Assembly: GCA_019671005.1 (NCBI GenBank)
Contig: CM033747.1
Coordinates: forward strand, 28,981,188 to 29,045,187
DNA length: 64,000 nucleotides
Direction: 5' to 3'
Source: Hibiscus mutabilis
Lineage: Eukaryota > Streptophyta > Magnoliopsida > Malvales > Malvaceae
In this document: piece after piece, positions 1 to 12,199 of the stretch
Layout of the letters: every line of letters begins with the position of its first letter
Numbering within the stretch: position 1 is the first letter of the stretch
Translations under genes and position numbers: made by a program
Notes under the pieces: generated by a model
Seen by the model: only the letters and a program-made list of their open reading frames with translations
The model's database searches: none
Told to the model about the DNA's origin: nothing

Positions 1-119
1 AAAGTCGGCGTCCCTCGTAAATGCTTGCTATATATAGAACCAAATCTCTTATCTCCATTTGCATGGAGGATGAAAATCATTTCATGCTAAGAATCTGATA
101 TTTTTTCTTCTTGTTGTAG

Positions 120-1181
120 CTTCAAAGTACCACATGTGCCATGTTGAGCAAGGAAATTGCAGAAAAGACCCGAGAAGTGAGGTAAATCTGTATGTTGTAG
201 CTGTTTTTTGTTGTTGCAATGTATGAGCTTGTGCCATTGCCATCCTTTCATTGATAGACAGCAGAGAGGAGAGGAGCTTCAAGGGTTAGACTTGGACGAA
301 TTAAAAAAGCTAGAGAAATTACTTGAAGGAGGCCTTAACCGAGTTAAGCAAACAAAGGTTTTCTGAAGCCCCAACTCTGTTTCTCAGTAAACTAGGTTTT
401 CATGTGATTTAACCTAATGATGATTGCGTTTTTATGTTTCAGGAGGACAGCTTTTTCAAAGAAATCAACACACTCAAAAGGAAGGTAAAGAAGTAGCTAC
501 CCTGAAATACTTGATACATTACTATGTACCTATATATGCAAGTGTTATGATCCGAGTTTTTGATTGATAATTCAGACAGAACGACAGGTTGTGGCTGAGA
601 ACTAAAGAAAAGAAAAAAGTTGAAGTTTTAAGTTAGAGAATGAGAGAGCCACATTGAGAAAAGAAAGATTGAGTTGTGGGTTAGGGTTAGTAAGTAAATG
701 AATCATATGAAAGAAAAACGTAACCTAAGCCTGAAAGTATTTGATTGACTGCTCTTCTGTTCTGTCAAAGATTATGTAATTACTTTATCATTCCTAATAT
801 TTCTGTCTCTCTTTCTTAGTCAAATGACATGTACTCTTGTTGAATCTGAAGGGAGAAGCGCTGATGGAAGAAAACCAGAAATTGAAAGAGAAAGTGTGTA
901 TCTGGAAAGAAAGAAAAAAACATGTCTTAGTTTATTGCATGCATGCTTTCATTTGATTTGACGGCAAGTGTTGATGGAGAATTTGGTTAAGCCATCAGAG
1001 CCCAATGGGTATGCATGGAGAAGCTCTAGCTCCGGCATTTCTCTCAGATTGGGGTAACTCATTCATTCTATTTCTAACAACATTCATAGAGTTTAGTGGT
1101 TTGGTTTTTGCCATACATGGCTTTGTCTGAGTTTATCATGTTGGGATTCTTGTTAGTTGCAGGTTACAATACCCTAACTGA
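120..1181 (+). CDS. SVP/AGL24-like MADS-box gene, exons 3-8 (copy 1, partial)
   Basis: Exons of the K-box and C-terminal part of a MIKC-type MADS transcription factor can be placed by GT-AG sites and by near identity to the complete gene at 19983-25343: exon 3 120-181, exon 4 258-357, exon 5 443-484, exon 6 852-893, exon 7 about 974-1053, exon 8 1163-1181 (TGA). The K-box contains LSKEIAEKTREVR and RGEELQGLDLDELKKLEKLL. The tail SSSGISLRLGLQYPN matches the conserved SVP-family C-terminus. Exons 1-2 (the DNA-binding MADS domain) are absent here and would lie left of the window, or may not exist. Compared with copy 2, the intron 6 acceptor has been lost: the ten bases ending in TAG before exon 7 are missing. 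An AG two codons downstream (in GGAG) would keep the frame. It may be a functional paralog or a decaying duplicate. Family assignment is firm; gene integrity is not. Confidence 0.8.
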
Positions 1182-1725
1182 TCTTCTTGCATGAGCATGA
1201 TCTGATTATCTTCAATGGCGTGTGTCTCTGGGTAAATATACAATCTGCCTCCTCTATGTTTTATAATAACCATTTTACGCCCACTGATAAGTTTGTGACT
1301 TTGTTTATGGAAAAACTCCCTTGCAGTATATTTGGGTTTTCCATGCCTATTTAAGTGTATAAATGATCCATTTTGTGATCTCAGTAAGTAATATATATAG
1401 CAAAGTGTATACTTTATTAGGATTTTTCATTTTCTTTATTCATCTTTGGTTAATCTTAGTTTTGTAAGACATACCGATTGGATGAGTTGGATTGATTTTG
1501 TATCATGTAATTTCGGTTTGGATCAAATTCGGATGTAAGTTATTTGGGTTTGAGACTTGGTTTTTGGTCATGCAAGGCGATGCCGAGTTCAAGTCGTTTT
1601 CAATTTAAATGATTTTTATTCAAAGTAGCTTTAAATTCGGATCTATTCTTATTTATATGGTTATTTACATATTTGGATTCAATTTTATTGGATTAGGTTT
1701 TTGAGTTTATGATAAAATAAAATGA

Positions 1726-2358
1726 AGGGATAATATTATATTTAATACATGTACTTTGACAAAATGTTTAATTTGGTACGTGTACTTTTAAAATGACCAA
1801 TGTGATATATATTTTATTATAAAATGTCTAATATGATACTTGCACTTTTACAAAATGTCCAACGTGATACTTTTAAAGTTTCCAATATAATATTTGTACT
1901 TTAACAAAATGTCAAATATAATACATGAACTATTATCCCGTGTATTGCTATAGTACACGTGAATAACATTGTTAGTGAATGCCAAATGAACCACAAAAAA
2001 AATTCTAGGTGCTAAATTTTTATTGGTTGATTATTGACACTACTAGTAGTGTTAACCTTAGGCACTATAATAATAAAAAGAATGATAATTCAAGTACCAC
2101 ATTACTCATTATGTCAAAAATATATGTATTACATTGGACATTTTAAAAATATATGTATCTCATTAAACATTTTGTCGAAGTACAACTACTGGATTAAAAC
2201 ATTTTAAAATTACAAACACCACATTAAACAACTTGTCAAAGTAATGTACCACATTAGATATTTTTTTAAAGTATGACTACTGAATTCAACATTTTAAAAA
2301 TACAAGTACCACATTAAACAAATTGTCAAGTAGAAATATCGAATATGATATTATCCCT
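1726..2358. mobile_element. Foldback-type DNA element with long inverted ends
   Basis: The left end starts AGGGATAATATTATATT and the right end, read on the other strand, starts AGGGATAATATCATATT. The similarity continues inward for more than 60 bases (GACAA..TGTTTAAT.TGGTAC). Each arm is itself made of degenerate repeats of roughly 45-50 bases containing 'acaaaatgt..aat.tgatac'. There is no coding capacity. A TAAAAT at 1718-1723 and 2358-2363 could be part of a target duplication, but the exact ends are ambiguous. A truncated copy sits at the equivalent place behind SVP copy 2 (25527-25660), so insertion predates the duplication. Confidence 0.65.
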
Positions 2359-5029
2359 AAAATTAGTACCCGTATAATTCTTGCCAATGGAAAACTAGAG
2401 ATGGCCGTGCATCCCACGCGCATAAAATCGCGTGAATTTAGTACTTTCCGAAAGCGTTAGTCTCGTTACTTTCCGTTATAGAATTGTTCCCACAGACCGA
2501 CTAAAGAACCCGGATTTTCTCTCCTTTACATCTCGCTTCCACTGCTTCTCTTAAAGGGAAAAATTATATAGCAATTAGAACAGTGCAATCTTTATGCTAA
2601 TCAGTCATGTTATTGAATCTCAGCTCCAATTTATTTGGATATATCCTCTATCAGTTTTAGAAGTGTAATTTTTCTTTTCAAATCTTATCTTCGTAATGCT
2701 TTTAAATTTAAATACAACCCCAACATCAGTTTTTATCATTTGTTCATTGTAATAGACAATCGTCATAAATTTAGTCTTGCTCATTTTCTCTGGATGTTCA
2801 AAATAATATATATTTTCAATCATAATACACAAATCAAAATGAACATTCTAAATCAAAATTACTGTTACTAATATCGGGACGAATTCTTTTCAAATATATA
2901 TTTTTTATAAATATACTAAATTAATTTTTTAAATATATTTCGAATATATTGTTTTAATATACTAAATTGTTGTTGCCTTTATTTTAACCATATTTCAAAT
3001 ATATTTTTTCAATTCTAATTTTTAAAAATATACCAAAAATTACTAAATTCTAAGCAACAACTTAAAATGGGAGATGGATACATAATTTAAGATTTAAAAC
3101 TAAATCAACTTACTTACTTGTTGGCTCACCAAATCTCCTCTATTTTTTCTCCAGATATCCAAACTACATGCATAAAATTTAAATTATATCAAACATACAA
3201 AATAAAACGAACAAACTAAAATAAAACTTAAAAACAAAACTTTTAAAAAAATCGAATCTACTTACAATATTTTCTCCAATAATTTTTTCTTCTTCTTTTT
3301 CTTCTTCACTTAAAATTTTCCTTTTAACCTTACATATTTAACACAAAAAATTACAATTTTCCCCTTAACTACCCCTACCTCTCCTTTAATGACACTAACA
3401 AATTTTTATCCTCTACCCCTATACATTTTAAAAGCACCCTAAACATCCTTTTTTAGCCATGCATGCATTCAAACATAAAAAAATGCATGATGCTGATCAA
3501 AGCTGCCCCCTACATTGTCACGCTGAACCAACCTGCCATGCATGTCGCATTATATTCAAACACTGTTTAAAGTCGTTGCCAAATGCTACCGTCTTTGAAC
3601 ATTGCTCGCTTCGCTGCTGGTGCGCCACGTGGCATTGTGGCCACTGTTTGAAGACGGAGGGTGCTAAAATCATCTTCTTATTTTTACTGTTTATAGACGA
3701 TGTCATTTGATGCCGTTTTTTATTTTTTAATTCAAATAATGGAAACACTGTTATAGACAGTGCCTTTTGGTATCATTTTCAAAAACACTATAGAAAGTGC
3801 AATATTTTGGAAAATAAACTGGGTCCTACCATATTGTGGGAAAAAACTTATAGACAATATTTTTGTCTTTTCTCCGCATCAGCTATTATCAAACTATACA
3901 TCATGTATTATCAAACTATACGCGTTGTCTCGTTTTTACTATTAAACTTTAATTAGTCCAGATTTAATACTAAATTTTAGTTTTCAGCCGTCCGCCATGT
4001 TATCGTCTCATTAAAAAATTAATGGTAGAATGGCATAAACGAGCCAAAAACTAACATTTTTATGTTAAAATTGAACCAATTAAAAATTAAATGATAAAAA
4101 CACATTAGCCCATATAATTCGACAGTACATGTTGTAGTTTACCCTTAAATAAATAAATGGCAAAGCTTTTTGCATAGCTTTGCCAAAAAAGGTCATTTTT
4201 TTATCAGAATGAAAGGTGCATAAATTAAAGAAAAAGAAAGGGACATAGAGGAAAAACTAGAGCAACGTCTAGTATCCCAAGCCCAACAACCGAGAGTGAG
4301 ATCAGGCTTTCTCAAAAGAAACAAAAAACGGAGTGAGATCGGGCAAGTCCAAACACAACAAAGAAGATCAAGGTCCAAATTTCAAAGACAGAAAGAGAAC
4401 ACTATAATGCAGCAAAAGATGCCATAGTGCCATAGATCAACAGAATAATTAAAAGAGTGCAATCTTGATCAGCCGTGACTACGTCAAATTTAATCCTGAT
4501 AAAAAATTAAGTGAAAAAAAGAAGTGTTCAAGCGACGATTAAGAGAAGAAAAGTGTGTCAAAAGGCAGAGAATATGAGTCAAAAGGTAGAAAAAAGCATG
4601 TCACATGAACAAAATTATTAAATTTAAAATAAAAAATAAGAAAAGAAATAACGAAGAAAAATTACCTATATTCGACAATCAACACTTAAACTAACGTTGC
4701 CGCGAATTACTTAAAGATGAAAAAAAAACACGAAAAAAATACAGAGGTGAGAGGCCACAAAGAAAAGGGTACCGCAACTCAAAATTAATTCAAAGTTATA
4801 TTATATTATTGATTTTTAATTTTAATAATTATATTAATATATAGTTGTATATGAGGCTGGATCCATTAGCACAATATATAATTTTTAAGTTTTAAACTTT
4901 TTAAAATGTTAAATGAGTAAAATTAACTGTTAAGAATAATAATGGAAAAAGAAGAATTTTTTAGAAACATAGATAATGTTCAATTCAAAATTTTAATATC
5001 AATTATTATATTAAAAATATTATAATAAG
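2359..5029. other. AT-rich intergenic DNA without a supported gene
   Basis: No exon, conserved domain or long ORF is visible. There is a GC-richer patch at 2400-2560. At 3660-3860 a 'tatagac' motif recurs (tatagacgatgtc, tatagacagtgcc, tatagacaatat). At 3887-3920 a 16-base string (tattatcaaactatac) is tandemly doubled. A 9-bp stem hairpin (ggcaaagct..agctttgcc) lies at 4159-4184. These look like remnants of old repeats that I cannot classify. The region forms the left flank of the Ogre-type element at 5030. Confidence 0.5.
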
Positions 5030-6619
5030 TGTAGCGACTAATTTTTTTCAGGCCGTCGCTATGAAAATAATAAATTTTAAATTATATTAAAGGAATCATG
5101 CTTTTATTTGCAAATTTTACTTAAAACATGAGATTCTTTGAAAACTCTTGAAAAATATTAAAAAGGAGAATTTAGGGAAAATTTGTATTTTGAAAAATTA
5201 TGAAGCCGCCACCGGCCACTTTGGTAGGCCGGATACCATTAAAACAAAAATTAGAGACTCCTTTTTTAAAAACTTGGATTCAGGAGTTGATTACGGATGG
5301 GGAAAGATTAACGGGTTAAAGTGACAATTAAATTAAAATTTTGTTATATGTGCGAGTAAATTTTAAGGGCTCCGGTGTTCGAAGGATAAACGAAAACTAC
5401 CAACTACTTCTCAGACTGGAAGCCAAGTTTACCGCCGAAAAAGGGAGCACCGCATTGAATAGTTAAATATATCGAATATGCAACTTTAATCAAACAAGGT
5501 AAAAACAAAATAAATATATATTATTATGAACAAATAATAACATAATTAAAACAAATACAACATAGCTAAAATGATACATATAACATAGAATAGAAATACT
5601 ACACTATATTCATGTCCGTATGTATAAAATATTCACCATAATATAAATAAAGTACAGTAATATATAATATACATATTAGGTACATATAAAACTAACATAT
5701 ACATTATAATATAATATACATATATAAAATTTTCATTAAATAAAAATACATTACTAAAAATAATTTTACAAGACTTAATATAGATAATACATAATATAAG
5801 TATACAAATAATATAATATATATACGAAGATAATATATATATATTCATATATAAATATATACATAAAAGTGTAACACAAAATATATTCATATATACATAA
5901 ATACCTAAATACATGGCAACAAATTAATTAAATAAAACAAAATGAAGCACATGTATTGAACAAACTAATATATACAAATATGAATAATTTACCGAATACA
6001 AAACATTTAAGCAAAATGTACAAAATAAGGACTAGAATTAAATAGAATAAAACGTTAGGGGACCATAATGCAATTTTACCACGAAAAAAGAGTTAAAATT
6101 AAAAGGAAAGTGGCCTAATTGAAATCTGTAAAAAGAAAAGGAGGACCAAAACTTCAATTTTTCCCTTTTGAAATAATTAAATAGAATTTAAGGGTATGAT
6201 TGAAAACCAGTTAAAACTTATAGGGACTTATTGTGTAATTAAACTATACGATAGAGTAGATATGCAAAGAAAAGTTGGGCGGAGGGACCAAAAGGGTAAT
6301 TTACCCTTTTAAAATCTGATTTAGTTTGATTTGGGGATGAAACAAAAAAGTTTGAAAAAACTTTAAGGACCATGTACCGAATTATAAAATGCGGAATGGC
6401 TTCGGGCATGAATATGAAGGGCCAGAGGGACCGTTACGCTATTATACCATTTTCAAATTTTTAAAATACTATAAATAACACCCTTCAGCCATTGTTTAAT
6501 CCCTTTAGCCATTTTTTAAACATGTTTATAATTATCCCAAAAACTCTGAATTAAAACACCCCAAAACCTTTTTTTCTTCTAAATTTCGGATCAAAAGCTC
6601 ATTTTTTGAAGAACACAAT

Positions 6620-6649
6620 GAATGTTCTTCATGAACATGAAGAACATTC
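6620..6649. repeat. Perfect 30-bp palindrome inside LTR
   Basis: The sequence reads gaatgttcttcatg then aa then catgaagaacattc, so 14-bp arms can form a near-loopless hairpin. It is conserved in the partner LTR at 17252-17281. A related but diverged hairpin is present in the LTRs of Ogre-type element 2 (27352-27393). Confidence 0.8.
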
Positions 6650-7701
6650 AAACTCGAAACCCAGAAATCACCTTGGACCACTACCAAACCCAGAAACCGA
6701 TGATGGTTGGCCACTTCGGCCACTGCTGACACCCCCGACTGCCGTTTCCGACGTAAAAAAAAATCAAAAAAATTTTTCTTCTTAAAACTGAATCCAGTGC
6801 TGGATTTTTGAAAAAACTCCCAAACCTCTTTTTTTAAAAAACCGAAATGCTATTTTTTAAAACCTAGTCTTTTGAGAGGGATAAGAAAGAAAACATGCCG
6901 GTGTCGTTCATTGGCGCACCACCCTCGGCCATCATGCAAGGCGGCAGGCCGAAGCAAAAAGGGTAAACTTTTATCTTTTTTATTTTTGTTAATTATTTTT
7001 ATGTATGCAGAAAAAAGATAATATACCTTTTGAAACTTTTTTTGCTCTTTTTTTTATTGATTCGAATCTCAGTACATAATGGTTAATTACATTGGATATA
7101 TATATATGCTTGATTTTTTTGTTTTTTGATTTGTTTTTGCTTATAAGAATAAGAGCTTTAATTATTTCTATTGTTGATGATGATTTCTCTGGCATGCCCT
7201 TCTTTTTTATGCTATTTTGGCCATGCATGGTGATTGGGAGAGAGCCAATGAGATTGTACGTCGACAACAGGATTTTCGGCGGTAGTGCCACATGGACGGA
7301 GCTTGATAGAGATGAAGAGACTCTCGGCTGGGTGTATTTTGGGTCGTTAGATCAGATCAGATCTAACAGTCGAGGCTCCTCGAAGATGAACGACTCATAT
7401 TGGATCTTGGCGATAATGTGGTGGCCCTGGATCGTGCCACGCGACCAGCTGGAGGGGCGTTCTCCTTCGATCTGGACCGTTGGATCAAAATTTAATTTGA
7501 CGGTCCAGATTTGGCTGCGCATAAGAAAAAAAAGGGTATTAGGGTTTCTAATATTAATAGGTTAGGATTTTAATTATTGGGTCTAGGTTTGGGCCGTTCA
7601 GGCCATGCATTACATCCGTGTTTTGTAAATGTAAATGGACTGGACTTTAATAAAATTGGATTTTAATAATTATCTAATATGTTTATTTTATATTCTAGCC
7701 C

Positions 7702-7752
<51 letters not shown>
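7702..7752. repeat. (AAT)n microsatellite in LTR
   Basis: About 17 uninterrupted AAT units. The equivalent site in the other LTR (about 18263-18280) has only a short, interrupted run, so the expansion happened after insertion. Confidence 0.9.
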
Positions 7753-7753
<1 letters not shown>

Positions 7754-8118
7754 TGTAGCATACACCATAATAATAACAATATTAATGACATTAATATTAC
7801 ATGTATACAATAATGATACACACATTATACATTCACACACACATATTTATAAATACATACAACCGTATCATATATATAATATATACACACATTATACATA
7901 CTCATACAAACATATATAATACATATTCATGCATAATTAATAAACATGCAATATCATAATACCTACAATCATTAATAGATATTCACACATAATTATATAA
8001 CATATAATCACATTAATAATAATAACATAAGTACATATTAACATAAACATTTAGTACATAGTAAATACATATATTAATATTAATATTATACATAGCCGGA
8101 CAAAAATGAGTGATTATA

Positions 8119-8131
8119 GCTGCCCCACTTT
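8119..8131 (-). other. Polypurine tract of Ogre-type element 1
   Basis: On the minus strand AAAGTGGGGCAGC directly abuts the 3' LTR start (8118). The same GGGGCAGC ending precedes the 3' LTR of element 2 at 39214, which supports both boundaries. Confidence 0.8.
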
Positions 8132-8299
8132 GATTGTTCTTGTGAAACAAGAACAAACCAAAGACTGAATGCACTCATTTTGTCCTACTTTCCTGTCCTC
8201 GGCTCTGGAATCACGGGTTCTTTCAGAAATTTTCGCTCTTCATTAGCCAAATCTTCAATCTTCGATCTCTTCAATGCCCCGATTTGTACTCGTCTCGAC

Positions 8300-8765
8300 A
8301 TTCAAAAGGAAAGCTTGACATCATGCCCGAGGTCTTACTGATGGCCCAAAGGTCTTATCACCATGCTTGAAGGACTTACTGATTGCCCGAAGGACTTATC
8401 ATCATGCCTGAAAGACTTATTGATGGCCCGAAGGACTTAAGATTTGGATTCACGCCAAAACGACTATCAAAATCCCTTAAATTCTGGATTCACGCCAATA
8501 TGGCTACCAATATCCCTTAAAATGATGCCCCGGTTTCTACCAGTCTTGACATCACAATAAGGTTAGTATCATGCCCGAAGGACTTACTGATGGCCCGAAG
8601 GACTTATCACCATGCCCGAAGGATTTACCAGTGGCCCGAAGGACTCATCATCATGCCCGAAATACTTACTGATGACCCAAAAGACTTAATATCTGGATTA
8701 ACGCCAACACGGCTACCAATCTCCCTTAAAATTTGGATTCACGCCAGCACTGCTACCAGTATAAA
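8300..8765 (-). repeat. Tandem repeat array II of Ogre-type element 1 (about 42-bp unit)
   Basis: On the plus strand, variants of 'atgcccgaaggacttact' and 'gatggcccgaaggactta' alternate, giving a unit of about 42 bp made of two similar halves. They form two blocks (8320-8440 and 8570-8690), each followed by 'ggattcacgccaa.a.ggctaccaatatccctta' repeats. The array lies between a polypurine tract and the PPT. Confidence 0.75.
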
Positions 8766-8894
8766 TCTTCAATAAAATCTACTTCTTCAACATGAAGTCA
8801 CAGATCAAAATCTTTATTAATCTTCAAATATCTGTTCAAAATAAAATACTTTTAAATTAGCATGCTCCTATCTATATGATGCATGCAATGCAAC

Positions 8895-9130
8895 ACTTTT
8901 TTTCTTTCTTCTTTTTTTCTCTTTTTCCTTTTCTTTTTCTTCTTTTTTTTCTTCTTTTTTTCTTCTTCTTCTTCTTTTATTCTTTTTTTTCTTCTTCTTT
9001 CTTTTCTCTTTTTCTTGTTTATTCATTCATTCTTTTTTTTCTTTATTTTTCTTCTCTTTTTCTTTCTTTTCACTTTCTTTCTTTCTTTCTTCCTTCTTCT
9101 TCTTTCTTTTTTTCTTCTTTTTTAAACTTT
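8895..9130 (-). repeat. Polypurine/polypyrimidine tract
   Basis: An almost pure C/T run on the plus strand (G/A on the element's sense strand), with TTC- and CTTT-rich composition. Long phenylalanine-rich frames across it are composition artefacts. A tract of the same type occupies the same slot in element 2 (37391-37720). Confidence 0.85.
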
Positions 9131-9589
9131 TTTAAAATTCTTTTCCCTGAAAGGTCATTCTTCAAATTTCTTCACTCATTTCTCTGCAGTATGCTCTTTA
9201 ATCTTTATTTCATCAATCTTCATTTCACCAATTAAATACCCACACTCTTATCTCTTGTGCGCGAGTAACTCTCTTCTTCTCATTCGGGGTCTACCCATTT
9301 TGAAAACCTTTCTTCTAGTCCCTATTCTACTCTTAGGTAGGGACTTACATCATTCTTCTCACTCAACATAGCCTCATTTAATCTCTGGGCTCAACTACTT
9401 CTCGTTTTTGACCCAACACTCAGAGTCTTCATATGTTTCAACATTAGGGCTGGCAAAATGCCCCCACGCCCTGAACTCATCTCTAAAATCCAATCTTCTT
9501 ATAGCACCTCGACGAGAACCAACTCTTGGTCCCTATGCTTTAATTCTCATCAAATAAAAATCAGTCATTTTGAAAATAAATCTGGGAGA

Positions 9590-10195
9590 AAATACTAAAC
9601 ATTTTAAAAGCTATTGTTTGGGAGAAAAACCTAAAAACCAAGGTTTAGCGAAAATGGCAAACATCTTTTGAAAACTAATGTTTGGAAGAAATAATAAGCA
9701 TTAAAATAATCAAAATTTTTAAAAAAATGCCAAATATTTTTAAAAATTGATGTTTGGAAGAAATGATAAATATTAAAAGAATCAAAATTTGAAGAAAAAT
9801 GCCAAACATTTTTGAAAATTAATGTTTAGGGTAAATCAAAATTTGGAGTAAATGCCCAAACATTTTGAAACCAATGCTTGAAGGAAATGACAAATATGTA
9901 ACAATATTGAAATTTGAAGGAAAATACCCAAACAATTTTGAAACCAATGCTTGAAGGAAACGACAAATATGCAAAAGAATTAAAATCTAAAGAAAAAAAA
10001 GTCCAAACATTTTTGAAAACTAATGCTTGGAGGAAATAACTAGTGTGTAAAAGAATTGAAATTTTGAAAAAAAATCCAAACATTCTTTTGAAAACTAATG
10101 TTTGGAGGAAATGATCAATATGTAAAAGAGTTGAAATTTGTAAAAAAAGTTCAAACATTTTTCAAAACTAATGTTTGATGCTAAAATATCAAATG
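9590..10195 (-). repeat. Tandem repeat array I of Ogre-type element 1 (67-76-bp unit)
   Basis: The motif 'aatg(t/c)ttggaggaaatga' recurs near 9682, 9749, 9872, 9945, 10021, 10096 and 10169, with 'aaaagaattgaaatttgaagaaaaa.gtccaaacattt' between copies. Spacing is mostly 67-76 bp. The array is non-coding and lies in the 3' untranslated part of the element. Confidence 0.8.
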
Positions 10196-10224
10196 CACTA
10201 GTGAATTTGTATGTTTAGAAAATC

Positions 10225-11060
10225 TTGCCTATTTTGGCGATATATACATATGTATGGTCTCCCCTATTCCATTTAGGCTTTCGAGAGGAACACTTTCCAT
10301 ACCTAATTTCTAACCCATTTAAGGTGGCTCTCTTGGTCTCTTCACTCATTATGCCCCCATCCTTCCATCATTTGGGTGTCAATCAGGCACTTCAAAGTTT
10401 GACATTCCTTGAAGAAAGGTTAACCCTTATAGGCAAAATATAATCTGAAGATAATCCCATTCAACTACGATATCTATGAATGATCAAAATGGTTTTTGGA
10501 GACTTATACTATAGACCATGTGTCGAAAATCGTGCTCCTAAACTCGTTTAATCAGTATATGCATATATGAAGTATTCTCTTATCTTTCATTCGTCGGATC
10601 GCTCTAGACTGCCCGTTTTTGGGTTTTCACCATAGAGTTCATTTTCTTTCTTTCGTAACTTCGGACTGACTTGTATTCTGGCAGGCACTGATGCTCACTT
10701 TCTATTCAAGGTAATTGATCCTCTATAACTCTTCAAAACTGATATTTACTTGAATGGTGGATTTCATATAAATTTTCTGAGGGATTTTCTTCTGGTCAAA
10801 GCCTTCATCCCTTGCTTAACTTGCTCAGATAGAATACTCTTGTCTTATTATTTTCGGGATCGCTCTAGACTGCCTATTTTTGGGTTTTTCAGGATCGACT
10901 TAGAGGTCATTTTCTTCTTCTGTATCTTTAGATCGACTTGTACTCTGGTCAAACATTGATGCTAACATGCTCAGACATATTACTTTTTTTTCTTTATTTT
11001 AGGGATTACTCTAGACTACCATTTTTTTCGAGTTTTAACCCTATAGGTCATTTCTTGAAG
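10225..11060 (-). other. 3' UTR blocks conserved between the two Ogre-type elements
   Basis: Three diverged copies of a block containing 'ggatcgctctagactgcc' and 'gggttttca...' lie near 10600, 10855 and 11005. The reverse complement is recognisable in element 2 at 34135-34185 (gggcagtatagagcgatcc). The stretch 10225-10460 matches element 2 at about 34380-34610, sharing 'ggttaacctttcttcaagga' in the sense orientation. No protein is encoded. This shared block shows that the two elements, with mostly different LTRs, have related interiors. Confidence 0.65.
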
Positions 11061-11126
11061 GGAGGATTACATCGAAATTTCTTAGTTATTTTTCAGTCAT
11101 AGCTTCATTCTTGCACTGCTAGATCT

Positions 11127-11300
11127 AGGTGCACTCATATTTTATTCTCTTTTATTCTTTTATTCTTTCATTTTCTTTCTTTCTATTATTCTTTTCTTTC
11201 CCTTTTTCTTTTTCTTTTTTTTTCTATTTTCTCTTTTCTTTTTTCTTTTTTCTTTTTTCTCCATCCTTCCTTCCCTCTCTTTCTTTTTTTTATTTTGGGT
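11127..11300 (-). repeat. Second polypyrimidine tract of element 1
   Basis: A T/C-rich run (ttttctttctttctatt, tttcttttttc) that reads as purine on the sense strand. A purine-rich run at about 35400-35520 in element 2 is in a comparable position. Confidence 0.7.
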
Positions 11301-12199
11301 TTTCAGTCTCAAATATCTTTTCTTTATTGTATATGTATCATGCCTTGACGTTTACTTCTGCTTGGAAATAGTCGATTCTCTATGATTCTTCTAAATTGAT
11401 GCTTATTGGCTAGGGACTTCTTCATGTGCCTTTTCTATTGCACTGTTAAATTTACTTCGCTCACTTTTTATTGCTTCAGTTCTCTACCTGGTATTTTTCT
11501 TCTTTGCATGGTTTGCTCGTTGAACCTAATACTGTCTTTGATCGCTTCCTTTTGGTGATTCTATGGCCTTTGTATCCAATATATCTAGTTTTATTTCTCC
11601 TTGCTTGGAAAGTGGAAGAATACCATTCATCGTCCCATTCATAGACATCGAGAGAAAGTCTTCAGGGGTAGAAGTTGAGGGTCAACACTCGATTCAAGGA
11701 TCTTAAACGACAAGTGCCTGAGAGGGGAATTTTCTAAAATGGGAACTGCCCATTATCTAAACACTTATTTTGTTCCTCTGTCAGCCTAAATGGACTAGCG
11801 GATACTCGCATTCGCAATATCCCCATGGTGTTCAATCTAAATCGAAGGCACTCTTATATTTCAATGACCTAAAAAAGGGTATGTACCTGTGTATGCTTTT
11901 CATGAATATATATGTGTATGGGAAACAAAAAACTATCTCATAACAATGGATGGAAAGTATAAAGAATCAAAGAATACAAAAAATGTTTTCTAAATAATAA
12001 AGAAAATACGATTTTCATTTTGACAAAAATAAACAGACATGTATCTCTATAAAATATTCCTACTGCTTTTGGGCCTAAGTCGTTGGCTTTTTCTATATAT
12101 AATTTAAAAGGAAAAACTAAAATAGGGGAATCAAACTGCCACTTTTGCAAAAGGTTAGACATTCAAGCATATGTACCATCTCATTCTAGCCTTCTTGAC

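Larger units (their letters stand above)
5030..8118 (-). repeat. 3' LTR of Ogre-type element 1
   Basis: Matches 15570-18652 over its whole length with indels. Examples are the short 'ggaaagattaacgggttaaag' join near 5300, where the other copy keeps about 60 more bases, and the expanded AAT run at 7702-7752. About 7250-7400 differs as a block from the other LTR. The end next to the interior has TATA instead of the expected TACA (8115-8118). The 97-bp stretch around 5207-5320 resembles the 3' portion of the LTR of Ogre-type element 2 (reverse orientation), with the shared string 'gtccggtctacca'. Confidence 0.85.

Noticed and set aside
4159..4184. Hairpin as an intrinsic terminator or miRNA precursor
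   Set aside because: A 9-bp stem is too short for a plant miRNA precursor, and intrinsic terminators do not apply to plant nuclear DNA.
7092..7565. 157-codon frame in the LTR of element 1
   Set aside because: Not kept in the partner LTR and lies in the block that differs between LTRs.
8876..9235. Phe-rich open frames of 80-119 codons
   Set aside because: Pure polypyrimidine tract; frames are open only because T/C codons contain no stops.
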